A stretch of DNA of 64,000 bases. It comes from Allgaiera indica. Its GTDB lineage: Bacteria > Pseudomonadota > Alphaproteobacteria > Rhodobacterales > Rhodobacteraceae. How positions within the stretch are numbered: the first letter of the stretch is position 1; each line of letters opens with the position of its first letter. Where the stretch lies: contig NZ_FNOB01000002.1 of NCBI RefSeq assembly GCF_900106675.1, positions 124,001 to 188,000 of the forward strand, given 5' to 3'. This document shows positions 9,472-17,927 of this stretch, in pieces. The notes beneath the pieces are model-generated. The model was not told the DNA's origin and did no database searches. It saw only the letters and a program-made list of their open reading frames with translations. The position numbers and the translations under genes were made by a program.

Positions 9472-10193
9472 TTGGCTTTCCCCTCGGCTGTGGCCGCATC
9501 GAGCGCGGCGTTGAGGTGGCGGACCAGGATGTCGCACAGCGGCCCGGCCTGCATCTGCCGCCACCCCATCCGGCGCAGGATGATCGGGCGTCCGATGCGG
9601 AAATAGATGATCTGGCCGATCATCGCGAAGACCGACAGGCGGGTGTCCTCGCTGTCGGGGTCGGTGCCGGTGGCCTGCCCCCACAGGCGGCACAATTCGC
9701 CGTGCCTGGGGGAAACGACGCTGTCGTACAGGCGGTCGAGCGTGCCGGCCTCGTCGGTCATCTCGCGCAGCAGGAAGGCGGCAAGATCGGCGGCCTCGGG
9801 CGCGGCGGCGATAAAGGCGACCATGGCGCGCACCCCGGCCTGCAGGCGCTGCCGAGCCTCTTGCGGGGAACGCGGCGGCGAGCCGGCCTCGACCCTCGCC
9901 ATCACCCCGGCCAGGCGCCGGGCGACCTCATCCGCGCAGGCAAGCCTGAGCCCGGCCTTGGAGCCGAAGTGATAACCGATCGCGGCCACATTCGCCCCCG
10001 CCCGCGCCGCGATCTCGCGCGTCGAGGCCGCGGCGAAGCCCTTGTGCCCGAAAAGATGCAGCCCCGCCGCGATCAGCGCGGCACGGGTGGCCTCGGGGCC
10101 AGCCTCGTCGCGGCCAGTGCTGGGGCCAGTGTTGGGGCCAGTCCGGTCGGCACGGTTCTTTGGCGCAGATGTCTTGTCGGGATCGCGGGGCAT
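9468..10193 (-). CDS. TetR-family regulator of the efflux operon (CecR-like)
   Basis: A 241-residue TetR regulator, first gene of the efflux operon. The DNA-binding domain lies at about residues 30-85 (STREIAARAGANVAAIGYHFGSKAGL), with an unusually long, polar N-terminal extension before it. The C-terminal domain resembles the CecR/DUF1956 ligand domain. I prefer the ATG at 10191-10193, which has GAGG at proper spacing. An ATG 12 bases upstream (10203-10205) lies inside the likely operator. It probably represses itself and the pump through the palindromes at 10203-10235. Confidence 0.88.
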   Translation of the reverse strand: MPRDPDKTSAPKNRADRTGPNTGPSTGRDEAGPEATRAALIAAGLHLFGHKGFAAASTREIAARAGANVAAIGYHFGSKAGLRLACADEVARRLAGVMARVEAGSPPRSPQEARQRLQAGVRAMVAFIAAAPEAADLAAFLLREMTDEAGTLDRLYDSVVSPRHGELCRLWGQATGTDPDSEDTRLSVFAMIGQIIYFRIGRPIILRRMGWRQMQAGPLCDILVRHLNAALDAATAEGKAK

Positions 10194-10202
10194 GGGACCT
10201 CT

Positions 10203-10235
10203 CATTCAAACGAATGATTAAATCAAACGTTTGAT
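10203..10235 (-). promoter_or_regulatory. palindromic operator(s) upstream of the TetR efflux operon
   Basis: Two adjacent inverted repeats lie in an AT-rich patch: CATTCAAACGAATG at 10203-10216 (arms CATTC/GAATG) and the perfect 14-mer ATCAAACGTTTGAT at 10222-10235. Their position just before the tetR start fits autoregulation. The first box differs from the palindrome at 33592-33605 at only two bases. Confidence 0.6.
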
Positions 10236-10299
10236 CATGTCCAGCCCCAATCGCGCCCCACCCCAACCGCGCCCCGCCCGCGTGCGGCGGCGCCGGGCG

Positions 10300-11586
10300 C
10301 TATTTCGCCCGCGCGCCCCCCACCCAGACGCCGGCGATGGCGCGGTCATCGCCCATCATGATCGTGGGGAACAGCGCCTCCCACAGATCACCGGCCCGCG
10401 CCGCGCGCTGCGCGATCGCGGGCGTCGAGGCCAGATCGACGGCGATCAGATCGGCCTCCATCCCCGGGGCGAGGTTGCCGATGCGGTCGGCCAGCCCCAG
10501 CGCCCTTGCCGAGCCTTGCGTCGCCAGCCACCACAGCACCGCCGGGTGCAGTGGGTTGTGGCGCAATTGCCCGACCTCATAGGCCGCGGCCATCGTGCGC
10601 AGCATCGAAAACGACGACCCGCCCCCGGTATCGGTGGCCAACCCCACCTTCAGCCCCGCGCCCGTCAGCCCGGCCATGTCAAACAGCCCCGAGCCGATGA
10701 AAGTGTTCGATGTCGGGCAGTGGATCACGCTTGCGCCCACCGCGCGAAGGCGGTCGACCTCACGGCGTTCCAGGTGGATCGCGTGGCCATACAGACCGCC
10801 CGGCCCCAGCAACCCGTGGGCTTCATAGGTGTCGAGGTAATCGCGCGCCCGCGGATAGAGCGTCTTGACCCAGGCGATTTCATCCAGCTGTTCGCTCAGA
10901 TGGGTCTGCATCAGGCAATCGGGATGCTCGGCCCAAAGCGCGCCCAGCGCGGCAAGCTGCTCTGGCGTCGAGGTGGGCGAAAAGCGCGGGGTGATGACAT
11001 AGGACAGCCGGTCCCGCCCGTGCCAATTCTCCAGCAGGCGCTTCGAATCGTCATAGGCCGATCGCGCGGTGTCGCGCAGGCCCTCGGGCGCGGTGTCGCG
11101 ATCCATGCAGGTCTTGCCGCCCAGCGCCCGCAGACCCCGCCGCCGGGCCTCTTCGAAATAGGCCTCGACGCTGGCCGGATGGATCGTGCAATAGCTGACG
11201 GCGGTGGTGGTGCCGTTCGCCAGCGTCAGGTCGAAATAGCGCCGCGCCACCTCGCGCGCATAGGCGGGGTCGGCAAAGCGCGCCTCTTCGGGGAAGGTAT
11301 AGCTGTTCAGCCAGTCGATCAGCCGCTTGCCCCAGGAGGCGATGATCGCGGTCTGCGGATAATGGGCATGGGCATCGACAAACCCGGCCGACAGCAGCGC
11401 CCGCCCCATGTCCGTGACCTGTGCCTGCGGATGGGCCGCGCGCAGATCCTCCGCCCCGCCGACCGCCAGGATGCGCCCGTCCTCGACCAGCACCGCGCCA
11501 TGGCCCAGATGGCGCGCGGCCCCCGGCCCCTCGGCAAGGGGATCGGCCGCGTAAGTCAACACCTGGCCCAGGATCAGCTCTGCCAT
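10300..11586 (-). CDS. guaD: guanine deaminase
   Basis: A 428-residue amidohydrolase that converts guanine to xanthine in purine salvage and breakdown. Metal ligands are visible in HAHYPQ (about residues 73-78), HLSE, a later GHAIHLE and the TDTGGGSS motif. The central LIDWLNSYTFPEEARF, which follows the HAHYPQ site, is characteristic of GuaD (quoted in part). The ATG at 11584-11586 follows GAGAGG. The gene is divergent from mgtE across 154 bases. A second purine deaminase-type gene lies at 26217. Confidence 0.93.
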   Translation of the reverse strand: MAELILGQVLTYAADPLAEGPGAARHLGHGAVLVEDGRILAVGGAEDLRAAHPQAQVTDMGRALLSAGFVDAHAHYPQTAIIASWGKRLIDWLNSYTFPEEARFADPAYAREVARRYFDLTLANGTTTAVSYCTIHPASVEAYFEEARRRGLRALGGKTCMDRDTAPEGLRDTARSAYDDSKRLLENWHGRDRLSYVITPRFSPTSTPEQLAALGALWAEHPDCLMQTHLSEQLDEIAWVKTLYPRARDYLDTYEAHGLLGPGGLYGHAIHLERREVDRLRAVGASVIHCPTSNTFIGSGLFDMAGLTGAGLKVGLATDTGGGSSFSMLRTMAAAYEVGQLRHNPLHPAVLWWLATQGSARALGLADRIGNLAPGMEADLIAVDLASTPAIAQRAARAGDLWEALFPTIMMGDDRAIAGVWVGGARAK

Positions 11587-11740
11587 CAACCCTCTCCGCT
11601 TTGCGCCGCGGCGCTTGTCCGTTGGCCAATCTAGGCGGCTTTCGCGATGGGGTAAATTTTCCCGTTGCCTCTGTTTCGAAGAAACACTTTCGGCTAGGGT
11701 CCGGTCAATCCGACGGGAAGATCCAGGCCGGGGGGGCGCG

Positions 11741-13138
11741 ATGACCGACGACACGACGATCGAGACATCCCCCGCGGAAGACGCCCGCGAAGAAGAGCTC
11801 CATGGCGTCGGGCGCGAACGCCGTGATGCAATCCTCGACGCGGTCGAGGCCGGCGATACCGCCCGGCTGAACAGCCTGCTGGAACGGCTGCACGCCGCCG
11901 ATATCGCCGACCTTCTGGAACAGCTTGGCGCCGGAGAACGCGCCGACCTGCTGGCCCTGTGGTCAGGAGAGATCGACGGCGACATCCTGTCGGAACTGGA
12001 CGAGTCGATCCGCGAGGAGGTGATCGCCGCCCTGCCCCCCGAGGTGCTGGGCGAGGCGGTGCGCGAACTGGATTCCGACGATGTCGTCGACATCCTCGAG
12101 GACCTGGAGGAACCCCAGCAGGAGATCATCCTAGACGCGCTGGACGATGCCGACCGCGTCGCCGTCGAACAGGCGATGTCCTACCCGGAATATTCCGCCG
12201 GCCGCCTGATGCAGCGCGAGACGGTGGTGGCGCCGGAACACTGGACGGTGGGCGAGGCCATCGACTTTCTGCGCGCCGAAGATTGGCTGCCCGACCAGTT
12301 CTATCATGTGATCCTGGTCGATCCGCGAATGAAGCCGGTGGGCAACGTGACGCTGGGGCGGCTGCTGTCCTCGAAACGCTCGGTCAAGCTGCGCGACATC
12401 ACGGAAGCGATGTTCCGCACCATCCGCGCCACCGAGGAAGAAGCCGAGGTCGCCTATCTTTTCAACCAGTATCACCTGATTTCGGCCCCCGTGGTGGACG
12501 AGAACGACCGCCTGGTCGGCGTGATTACCATCGACGACGCGATGAACGTGCTGGACGAGGAACACGAGGAGGACATCCTGCGCCTCGCCGGGGTCGGCGA
12601 AGGCAGCCTGTCCGACAGCTGGATCGAGACCGCCAAGCAGCGGTTCCCCTGGCTGTTCGTGAACCTCTTGACGGCGATCCTTGCCTCGGCGGTGATTTCG
12701 CTTTTCGAGGGCACGATCTCGAAGCTGGTGGCGCTGGCGGTGCTGATGCCGATCGTGGCCTCGCAGGGCGGCAACGCGGGCACCCAGGGGCTGACGGTGG
12801 CGGTCAGGGCGCTGGCGACGCGCAGCCTGACCTATTCCAACGTCGGCCGGGTGATCGGGCGCGAGGTGCTGCAAGGGGTGGCCAACGGCATATTCTTCGG
12901 GGTGATCATGGGGGTCATAAGCTATGCCTGGTTCGACCAGCCGGTGTTGGGGCTGGTGATCGGCCTGGCGATGGTGATCAACCTCTTCGCCGCGGCGCTG
13001 GCCGGGATCCTGATCCCGCTGGGGCTGGAAAAGCTGGGCTTCGACCCCGCGCTGTCCTCGGGCGCCTTCGTGACCACGGTGACCGATGTGGTCGGCTTCT
13101 TCTCGTTCCTCTGGCTCGCCTCGGTGATCCTGCTATGA
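11741..13138 (+). CDS. mgtE: magnesium transporter MgtE
   Basis: A 465-residue Mg2+ channel/transporter of the inner membrane. The acidic N-terminal domain (to about residue 140) is followed by a CBS pair (about 140-270) that senses Mg2+, and then five membrane segments from about residue 305, including the MPIVASQGGNAGTQ pore motif. The ATG at 11741 is chosen as the family-like start, although no strong ribosome site precedes it. The stop overlaps the next gene start as ATGA. An inverted repeat GTTTC-GAA-GAAAC at 11673-11685 lies in the upstream region, but no magnesium riboswitch is recognisable. Confidence 0.93.
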   Translation: MTDDTTIETSPAEDAREEELHGVGRERRDAILDAVEAGDTARLNSLLERLHAADIADLLEQLGAGERADLLALWSGEIDGDILSELDESIREEVIAALPPEVLGEAVRELDSDDVVDILEDLEEPQQEIILDALDDADRVAVEQAMSYPEYSAGRLMQRETVVAPEHWTVGEAIDFLRAEDWLPDQFYHVILVDPRMKPVGNVTLGRLLSSKRSVKLRDITEAMFRTIRATEEEAEVAYLFNQYHLISAPVVDENDRLVGVITIDDAMNVLDEEHEEDILRLAGVGEGSLSDSWIETAKQRFPWLFVNLLTAILASAVISLFEGTISKLVALAVLMPIVASQGGNAGTQGLTVAVRALATRSLTYSNVGRVIGREVLQGVANGIFFGVIMGVISYAWFDQPVLGLVIGLAMVINLFAAALAGILIPLGLEKLGFDPALSSGAFVTTVTDVVGFFSFLWLASVILL

Positions 13139-13683
13139 CCTCGGCGGACATCAAGGCCGCCGCCCGCAAGGCCGCCTTCGCGCGCCGCAAGGCCGCCTTC
13201 GCCCAGGGCCCCGGCGCCGCCCCCGCACGGCTGACACAGGTGCTGGCGCCCCACGCGGGACGGCCGCTTGCGGGCTATATGCCGATGCGCACCGAACTCG
13301 ACCCGCTGCCCGCGATGGCCGCCCATGCGGGCCCGGTCGGCGTGCCGGTGATCCCCGGCCCCGCCCAGGCGCTGACGTTCCGCGCCTGGCACCCCGGCGC
13401 GGAGATGATCGCAGGCGAATTCGGCGCCCTGATCCCGGCTGCGGGGGACTGGATCACACCCGAGGTGCTGATCGTGCCGCTGCTGGCCTTCGACCGCCGC
13501 GGCTTTCGCCTGGGCTATGGCGGCGGCTTTTACGACCGCACGCTGGAAGCGCTGCGCGCCGCGCGCCCGACGCTGGCGATCGGCTATGCCTTTGCCGCGC
13601 AGGAAGTGGACCACGTGCCGATCGAGGCGACCGACCAGCCGCTTGACCTGATCGTGACCGACCGCGAGGTGATCGCGTTCTGA
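13135..13683 (+). CDS. ygfA: 5-formyltetrahydrofolate cyclo-ligase
   Basis: A 182-residue enzyme of the FthC/YgfA family, which uses ATP to turn 5-formyl-THF into 5,10-methenyl-THF in folate one-carbon metabolism. Family marks are the basic N-terminal helix, GYMPMRTELDP, the LIVPLLAFDRRGFRLGYGGG substrate-binding region and FYDRTL. The length is typical. The ATG overlaps the mgtE stop by four bases (ATGA), implying coupled translation. Confidence 0.92.
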   Translation: MTSADIKAAARKAAFARRKAAFAQGPGAAPARLTQVLAPHAGRPLAGYMPMRTELDPLPAMAAHAGPVGVPVIPGPAQALTFRAWHPGAEMIAGEFGALIPAAGDWITPEVLIVPLLAFDRRGFRLGYGGGFYDRTLEALRAARPTLAIGYAFAAQEVDHVPIEATDQPLDLIVTDREVIAF

Positions 13684-13689
13684 ACGCCC

Positions 13690-13772
13690 GCTTGCGTATT
13701 TGAAGAACGATGAAAGGACGCGGCCTTCTTCTTCCTGGTTCGAATATCGCGGGAGTACCGGGGGGCGCGCGC
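13690..13772. repeat. degenerate gene-end repeat of the GTATTT-ATGAAAG type
   Basis: GTATTTGAAGAACGATGAAAGG followed by CCTTCTTCTTCCTGGTTCGAATATCGC recalls the dispersed hairpin family seen between other convergent genes (first 20 bases positions 13695-13714). The arms are poorly matched here. It lies between the convergent cyclo-ligase and acylphosphatase genes. Confidence 0.4.
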
Positions 13773-13779
13773 GGCCCGC

Positions 13780-14055
13780 CTAGCGGCGGATCTCGAACCC
13801 TATGGCGCCGGGATCTTCGGCGATCTTGGTCTCTACCGTCTGGACCCGCGCAGCCTCGGGGCCCTGATGCAATGCCTCGAGCATCTGCGCCACCTGTGCC
13901 TCCGGCCCCGCGATCAGGGCGGTGACGGCGCCGTCGGGATCGTTGCGTACCCAGCCGTCCAAACCCAGGGTTTGCGCCGTCTCGGACGTCCAGCCGCGGA
14001 ACCACACCCCCTGCACGCGGCCGGTGATGCGGGCCCGGATGGCGCGGCGGGTCAT
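13780..14055 (-). CDS. acyP: acylphosphatase
   Basis: A 91-residue acylphosphatase that hydrolyses carboxyl-phosphate bonds such as acyl phosphates. The signature GRVQGVWFRGWT contains the catalytic arginine, and GWVRNDPDG contains the catalytic asparagine. Its ATG overlaps the stop of ethylmalonyl-CoA mutase (ATGA), so it is co-transcribed. A link to the ethylmalonyl-CoA pathway is suggested only by this neighbourhood. Confidence 0.92.
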   Translation of the reverse strand: MTRRAIRARITGRVQGVWFRGWTSETAQTLGLDGWVRNDPDGAVTALIAGPEAQVAQMLEALHQGPEAARVQTVETKIAEDPGAIGFEIRR

Positions 14056-16025
14056 TGTGCCGCCACCGGCCGGGCGCCGACCAGCCCCACGATGTCGAAC
14101 ATGATCCGGTTCAGCTCGAAATCCTTGGGCGTATAGACGGCGGCGACGCCCAGCGCGCGCAGCCGGTCGGCGTCGGCCTCGGGAATGATGCCGCCGACGA
14201 TCACCGGCACGTCCGCCAGGCCCGCGGTCGCCATCCGCTCGATCACCTCGGCGATCAGCGGCAGATGACTGCCCGAAAGAATCGAGAGACCTATCACATG
14301 CGGGGGATCGGCCTGCGCCGCCGCGACGATCTCGGCCGGGGTCAGGCGGATGCCCTCGTAGCTGATGTCCATACCGCAATCGCGCGCCCGGGCCGCGATC
14401 TGCTCGGCGCCGTTGGAATGGCCGTCGAGGCCCGGCTTGCCGACCAGGAACTTCAGCCGCCGCCCCAGCCGGGCCGAGGCCGCATCCACCGCCGCGCGGA
14501 TCTCGTCAAGCCCCTCGGTCCGGTTCGAGGGCGCCCGGCTGACACCCGTGGGCCCGCGATACTGACCAAAGGCCGCGCGCACCGCATCGCCCCATTCGCC
14601 CGTGGTGGCGCCGGCCCTCGCCGCCACGATCGAAGACGGCATGATGTTCTCGCCCGACGCGGCGGCAGCACGGAGATCGGCCAGCGCGGCCTTCACCGCC
14701 GCGTCGTCACGCGATGCGCGCCAGGCGGCGAGCCGCGCGATCTGATCAGCCTCGGCTTCCGGGTCGACCACCAGGATCGCGCCGTCCCCGGCCGTCAGCG
14801 GACTTTCGGCCCCCTCGGCCCAGCGGTTCACGCCGACCACCACGGTCTGGCCCGCCTCGATCCGGGCAATGCGGTCGGCATTGGCCTCGACCAGCCGGCC
14901 TTTCATGTATTCGATCGCCGCGACCGCGCCGCCCATCGCGTCGATCTGCGCCAGCTCGGCCTGCGCGTCTTCCTTCAGCGCCGCGACCTTGCGCTCGACC
15001 GCCGGATTCTGGTCGAACAGATCGTCGTACTCCAGCAGGTCCGTCTCATAGGCCAGGATCTGCTGCATCCGAAGCGACCATTGCTGATCCCAGGGGCGCG
15101 GCAGGCCCAGCGCCTCGTTCCAGGCCGGCAATTGCACGGCGCGGGCACGGGCCTTCTTCGACAGCGTGACCGCCAGCATCTCAATCAGGATGCGGTAGAC
15201 GTTGTTTTCCGGCTGCTGTTCGGTCAGGCCCAGGCTGTTGACCTGCACCCCGTAGCGAAAGCGGCGCATTCGCGCGTCCGTCACGCCATAGCGGTCGCGG
15301 CAGATCTCGTCCCACAGGTCGGTGAAGGCGCGCATCTTGCAAAGCTCGGTGACAAAGCGGATACCGGCATTCACGAAGAAGCTGATCCGCCCCACCATGC
15401 CGGGGAAATCCTGCGGATCGACCTTGCCCTTCAGGTCGTCCAGCACCGCGATCGCGGTGGCCAGCGCGAAGGCCAGTTCCTGTTCGGGCGTCGCGCCGGC
15501 CTCTTGCAGATGGTAGGAACAGACGTTCATCGGGTTCCATTTCGGCAGATGCTGGCGCGTGTAGGCGGCGACATCGGTGATCATCCGCAGGCTGGGCTTG
15601 GGCGGGCAGATATAAGTCCCGCGCGAGAGATATTCCTTGATGATGTCGTTCTGCACCGTGCCCTGAAGCTGCGCGACATCCGCCCCCTGCTCTTCGGCCA
15701 CCGTGATGTAGAGCGCCAGCAACCACGGCGCCGTCGCGTTGATCGTCATAGAGGTATTCATCTGTTCAAGCGGGATCTGGTCGAAAAGCGCCCGCATGTC
15801 GCCCAGATGCGCGACCGGGACGCCGACCTTGCCGACCTCGCCCCGCGCCAGTTCGTGGTCGCTGTCATAGCCGGTCTGGGTGGGCAAATCGAAGGCCACG
15901 GAAAGGCCCGTCTGCCCCTTCGCGAGGTTGCCGCGATAGAGCGCGTTCGAGGCGGCCGCCGTCGAATGCCCGGCATAGGTGCGGAACAGCCAGGGCCTGT
16001 CTTTCTGGGGCTGGGCGTCGGTCAT
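14052..16025 (-). CDS. ecm: (2R)-ethylmalonyl-CoA mutase (MeaA/Ecm)
   Basis: A 657-residue coenzyme-B12 mutase that turns (2R)-ethylmalonyl-CoA into methylsuccinyl-CoA in the ethylmalonyl-CoA pathway for C2 assimilation. The N-terminal catalytic barrel begins RPWLFRTYAGHST and holds FDLPTQTGYDSDHEL. The C-terminal B12 domain has GLDGHSNGAEQIA (DxHxxG, the cobalt-ligand histidine), a SxL motif and a GG motif. Its length and the shorter N-terminus separate it from methylmalonyl-CoA mutase, which is also encoded here at 55848. The ATG follows CCGGAGG. The partner ccr lies 1.9 kb away in the opposite orientation. Confidence 0.92.
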   Translation of the reverse strand: MTDAQPQKDRPWLFRTYAGHSTAAASNALYRGNLAKGQTGLSVAFDLPTQTGYDSDHELARGEVGKVGVPVAHLGDMRALFDQIPLEQMNTSMTINATAPWLLALYITVAEEQGADVAQLQGTVQNDIIKEYLSRGTYICPPKPSLRMITDVAAYTRQHLPKWNPMNVCSYHLQEAGATPEQELAFALATAIAVLDDLKGKVDPQDFPGMVGRISFFVNAGIRFVTELCKMRAFTDLWDEICRDRYGVTDARMRRFRYGVQVNSLGLTEQQPENNVYRILIEMLAVTLSKKARARAVQLPAWNEALGLPRPWDQQWSLRMQQILAYETDLLEYDDLFDQNPAVERKVAALKEDAQAELAQIDAMGGAVAAIEYMKGRLVEANADRIARIEAGQTVVVGVNRWAEGAESPLTAGDGAILVVDPEAEADQIARLAAWRASRDDAAVKAALADLRAAAASGENIMPSSIVAARAGATTGEWGDAVRAAFGQYRGPTGVSRAPSNRTEGLDEIRAAVDAASARLGRRLKFLVGKPGLDGHSNGAEQIAARARDCGMDISYEGIRLTPAEIVAAAQADPPHVIGLSILSGSHLPLIAEVIERMATAGLADVPVIVGGIIPEADADRLRALGVAAVYTPKDFELNRIMFDIVGLVGARPVAAQ

Positions 16026-16160
16026 AGTGGCCTCCGGGAATCGCGGGTAGTAATTTTATTTCGCAACACTGTTAGTAATCGGCAGAAAATGTCCCGTCAA
16101 TTCGCTGCGATGCGGCAATCCGGTGAGATGGCGGGGACGTTTCCGATCCTGCGGGGCTTG

Positions 16161-16292
16161 CGCAGGGCAAGCGCCTGTCCGGGGGTGGCGCCCCTGACCA
16201 TCCACGTCGCCATTTATGGTGCAGCACCTCCCCTGGCCCCAGCGCGAACGAGAGCTGCGAAGCGCCAGCCTGCCGGGACGGGTGGGCGCTTG
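16161..16292. repeat. dispersed ~135-bp intergenic repeat, copy 2
   Basis: Second good copy of the element at 2421-2560, lying in the 371-bp gap between ecm and the acyltransferase gene. The conserved core CGCCATTTATGG is at about 16207-16218. The ends GCAAGCGCCTGTCCGGGGGT and the GGGACGGGTGGGCGCTTGC stretch at about 16273-16291 are near complements, so a long hairpin is possible. Nothing else in the gap looks coding. Confidence 0.7.
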
Positions 16293-16396
16293 CCCCGCGC
16301 CTGCTGCGCGCACCGGGCTGAAGGAGAGCCTCGCGCGCCCCCGGCGAATTGACGCACAGGATTTACCCCGCCGCCGCTTCCTGTAAACCTGCGCCG

Positions 16397-17821
16397 ATGG
16401 GGGGGACCGTCGAACTTCCGATCTGGTTGGTGGTGCTGGCGCTTGCGCTGGCGGCCATCGGCGCGCTGGACCGGGTGCTGGCGCCCTCGATGCGCTGGTT
16501 CCTGCGCAAGCGCATGGAACGCGCCGTCGCGCGGCTGAACACCCGCCTGCAACGCCCGATCGAGCCGTTCAAGCTGATGGCGCGGCAGGACCGGATCAAC
16601 CGCCTGGTCTACGACCCCGTGGTGACCGAAGCCGTGGCCGACCACGCGCATGAGACCGGCGTGCCCGAACCCGTCGCCGCCGAAGAGGCCCGGCGCTATG
16701 CGCGCGAAATCGTGCCGGGCTTTTCGACCCTGATCTATTTCGGCGTCGCGGCGCGGGTGACGCGCTGGCTTAGCCGGGCGCTTTACCGGGTGCGGATCGG
16801 CCGGCTCGACACCGCCGCGATTGCCGCGATCGACCCCAAGGCCACGGTGATCTTCGTCATGAACCACCGTTCCAACATGGATTACATCCTGGTCACCTGG
16901 CTTTCGTCGGAACGCTCGACCCTTAGCTATGCGGTGGGCGAATGGGCGCGTGTCTGGCCCCTGAGCCTCTTGATACGCGCGATGGGCGCCTATTTCATCC
17001 GCCGCCGGTCGCGCAACACCCTCTACCGCAAGGTGCTGGCGCGCTATGTCCAGATGGCCACCGCCGAGGGCGTGACCCAGGCGATCTTTCCCGAAGGCGG
17101 CCTTAGCCTCGATGGCCGGGTGGGGCCGTCGCGGATGGGCCTGCTGCACTACATCGTCAGCGGTTTCAGCCCCGGCGGCGGGCGCGACGTGGTCTTCATG
17201 CCGGTGGCCTTCGGATATGACCGGGTGCTGGAGGATCGGATCCTCGTCAGCGCCGCCCAATCCGGCGAGCGACGGTTCCGCGCCCGCCCCCTCGCGGCGC
17301 TGCGCTTCCTGATCCGGCGGCTGGTGGGCGCGGTCTTCCGGCGCGACATGCGGCTGGGCTATGCCGCCGTCAGCTTCGGCGCGCCGCTGTCGCTGAGCCG
17401 CTTCCTGGCCGAGACCGGCAGCCCCACGACCGAGGCCCTGACCGAGCGCCTGATGCAAGAGGTCCGCCAGGTGGTGCCGATCCTGCCGGTGCCGCTTGCC
17501 GCCGCCGCGCTGGCCGCCGGCGCCACCACCCGCGACACGCTGGAGGACCGGGCCTGCGAGATCGCAGAGCGTCTGCGCAGCCATGGCGCGCCCCTGCGCC
17601 TGCCCGGCGCCGATCCGGCCGTGGGCGCACGCATGGGCCTGGATGCGCTGGCCCGGCGGGGGTTGGTGCGGGTTCGGGGCAACACCGTCACGCCACGCCG
17701 CCGCGCCGCGCCGTTGCTGGCGTTCTATGCCGCGCCGGTGCAACAGCATCTGGATGCAGCCGCAGCAAATGCGCGCCCCGGCACCGAACCTTCGCCCATC
17801 TCGGCCACGTCAGAGACATAA
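16397..17821 (+). CDS. PlsB-like glycerol-3-phosphate acyltransferase family protein
   Basis: A 474-residue protein of the LPLAT superfamily. One N-terminal membrane segment (about residues 8-27) anchors it to the inner membrane. The acyltransferase block has the NHRSNMD motif (residues 156-162; the usual is NHxSxxD/HxxxxD) and FPEGGLS (about 235). Related proteins acylate glycerol-3-phosphate or lysophosphatidate in phospholipid synthesis. The exact acceptor is inferred. I chose the ATG at 16397; a TTG at 16349 in the same frame gives a longer N-terminus but falls in a possible promoter-like TTGACG. It lies upstream of ccr. Confidence 0.82.
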   Translation: MGGTVELPIWLVVLALALAAIGALDRVLAPSMRWFLRKRMERAVARLNTRLQRPIEPFKLMARQDRINRLVYDPVVTEAVADHAHETGVPEPVAAEEARRYAREIVPGFSTLIYFGVAARVTRWLSRALYRVRIGRLDTAAIAAIDPKATVIFVMNHRSNMDYILVTWLSSERSTLSYAVGEWARVWPLSLLIRAMGAYFIRRRSRNTLYRKVLARYVQMATAEGVTQAIFPEGGLSLDGRVGPSRMGLLHYIVSGFSPGGGRDVVFMPVAFGYDRVLEDRILVSAAQSGERRFRARPLAALRFLIRRLVGAVFRRDMRLGYAAVSFGAPLSLSRFLAETGSPTTEALTERLMQEVRQVVPILPVPLAAAALAAGATTRDTLEDRACEIAERLRSHGAPLRLPGADPAVGARMGLDALARRGLVRVRGNTVTPRRRAAPLLAFYAAPVQQHLDAAAANARPGTEPSPISATSET

Positions 17822-17844
17822 AATTACAAAATCATGCAGACTTC

Positions 17845-17859
17845 ATATTGCAATATTGC
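17845..17859. promoter_or_regulatory. palindromic site upstream of ccr
   Basis: In the AT-rich leader of ccr, ATATTGCAATAT (17845-17856) is a perfect 12-base palindrome, and GCAATATTGC (17850-17859) is a second overlapping perfect palindrome. The site lies about 70 bases before the ccr start and is a plausible regulator-binding site. No regulator is assigned. Confidence 0.5.
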
Positions 17860-17927
17860 GCACCGACCATTAATTCGGTCCAGAGCGGGCACCGAATTCT
17901 GCGCCGCAGCATAAGAAGGAGGTACCG

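Noticed and set aside
11587-11740. Possible magnesium riboswitch in front of mgtE
   Set aside because: The leader is too short and only a small GTTTC-GAA-GAAAC inverted repeat is visible; no known M-box or ykoK features.
16026-16160. Possible cobalamin riboswitch upstream of ecm
   Set aside because: No B12-box-like sequence or suitable set of stems was recognised, and the B12 dependence is of the enzyme, not necessarily of its expression.
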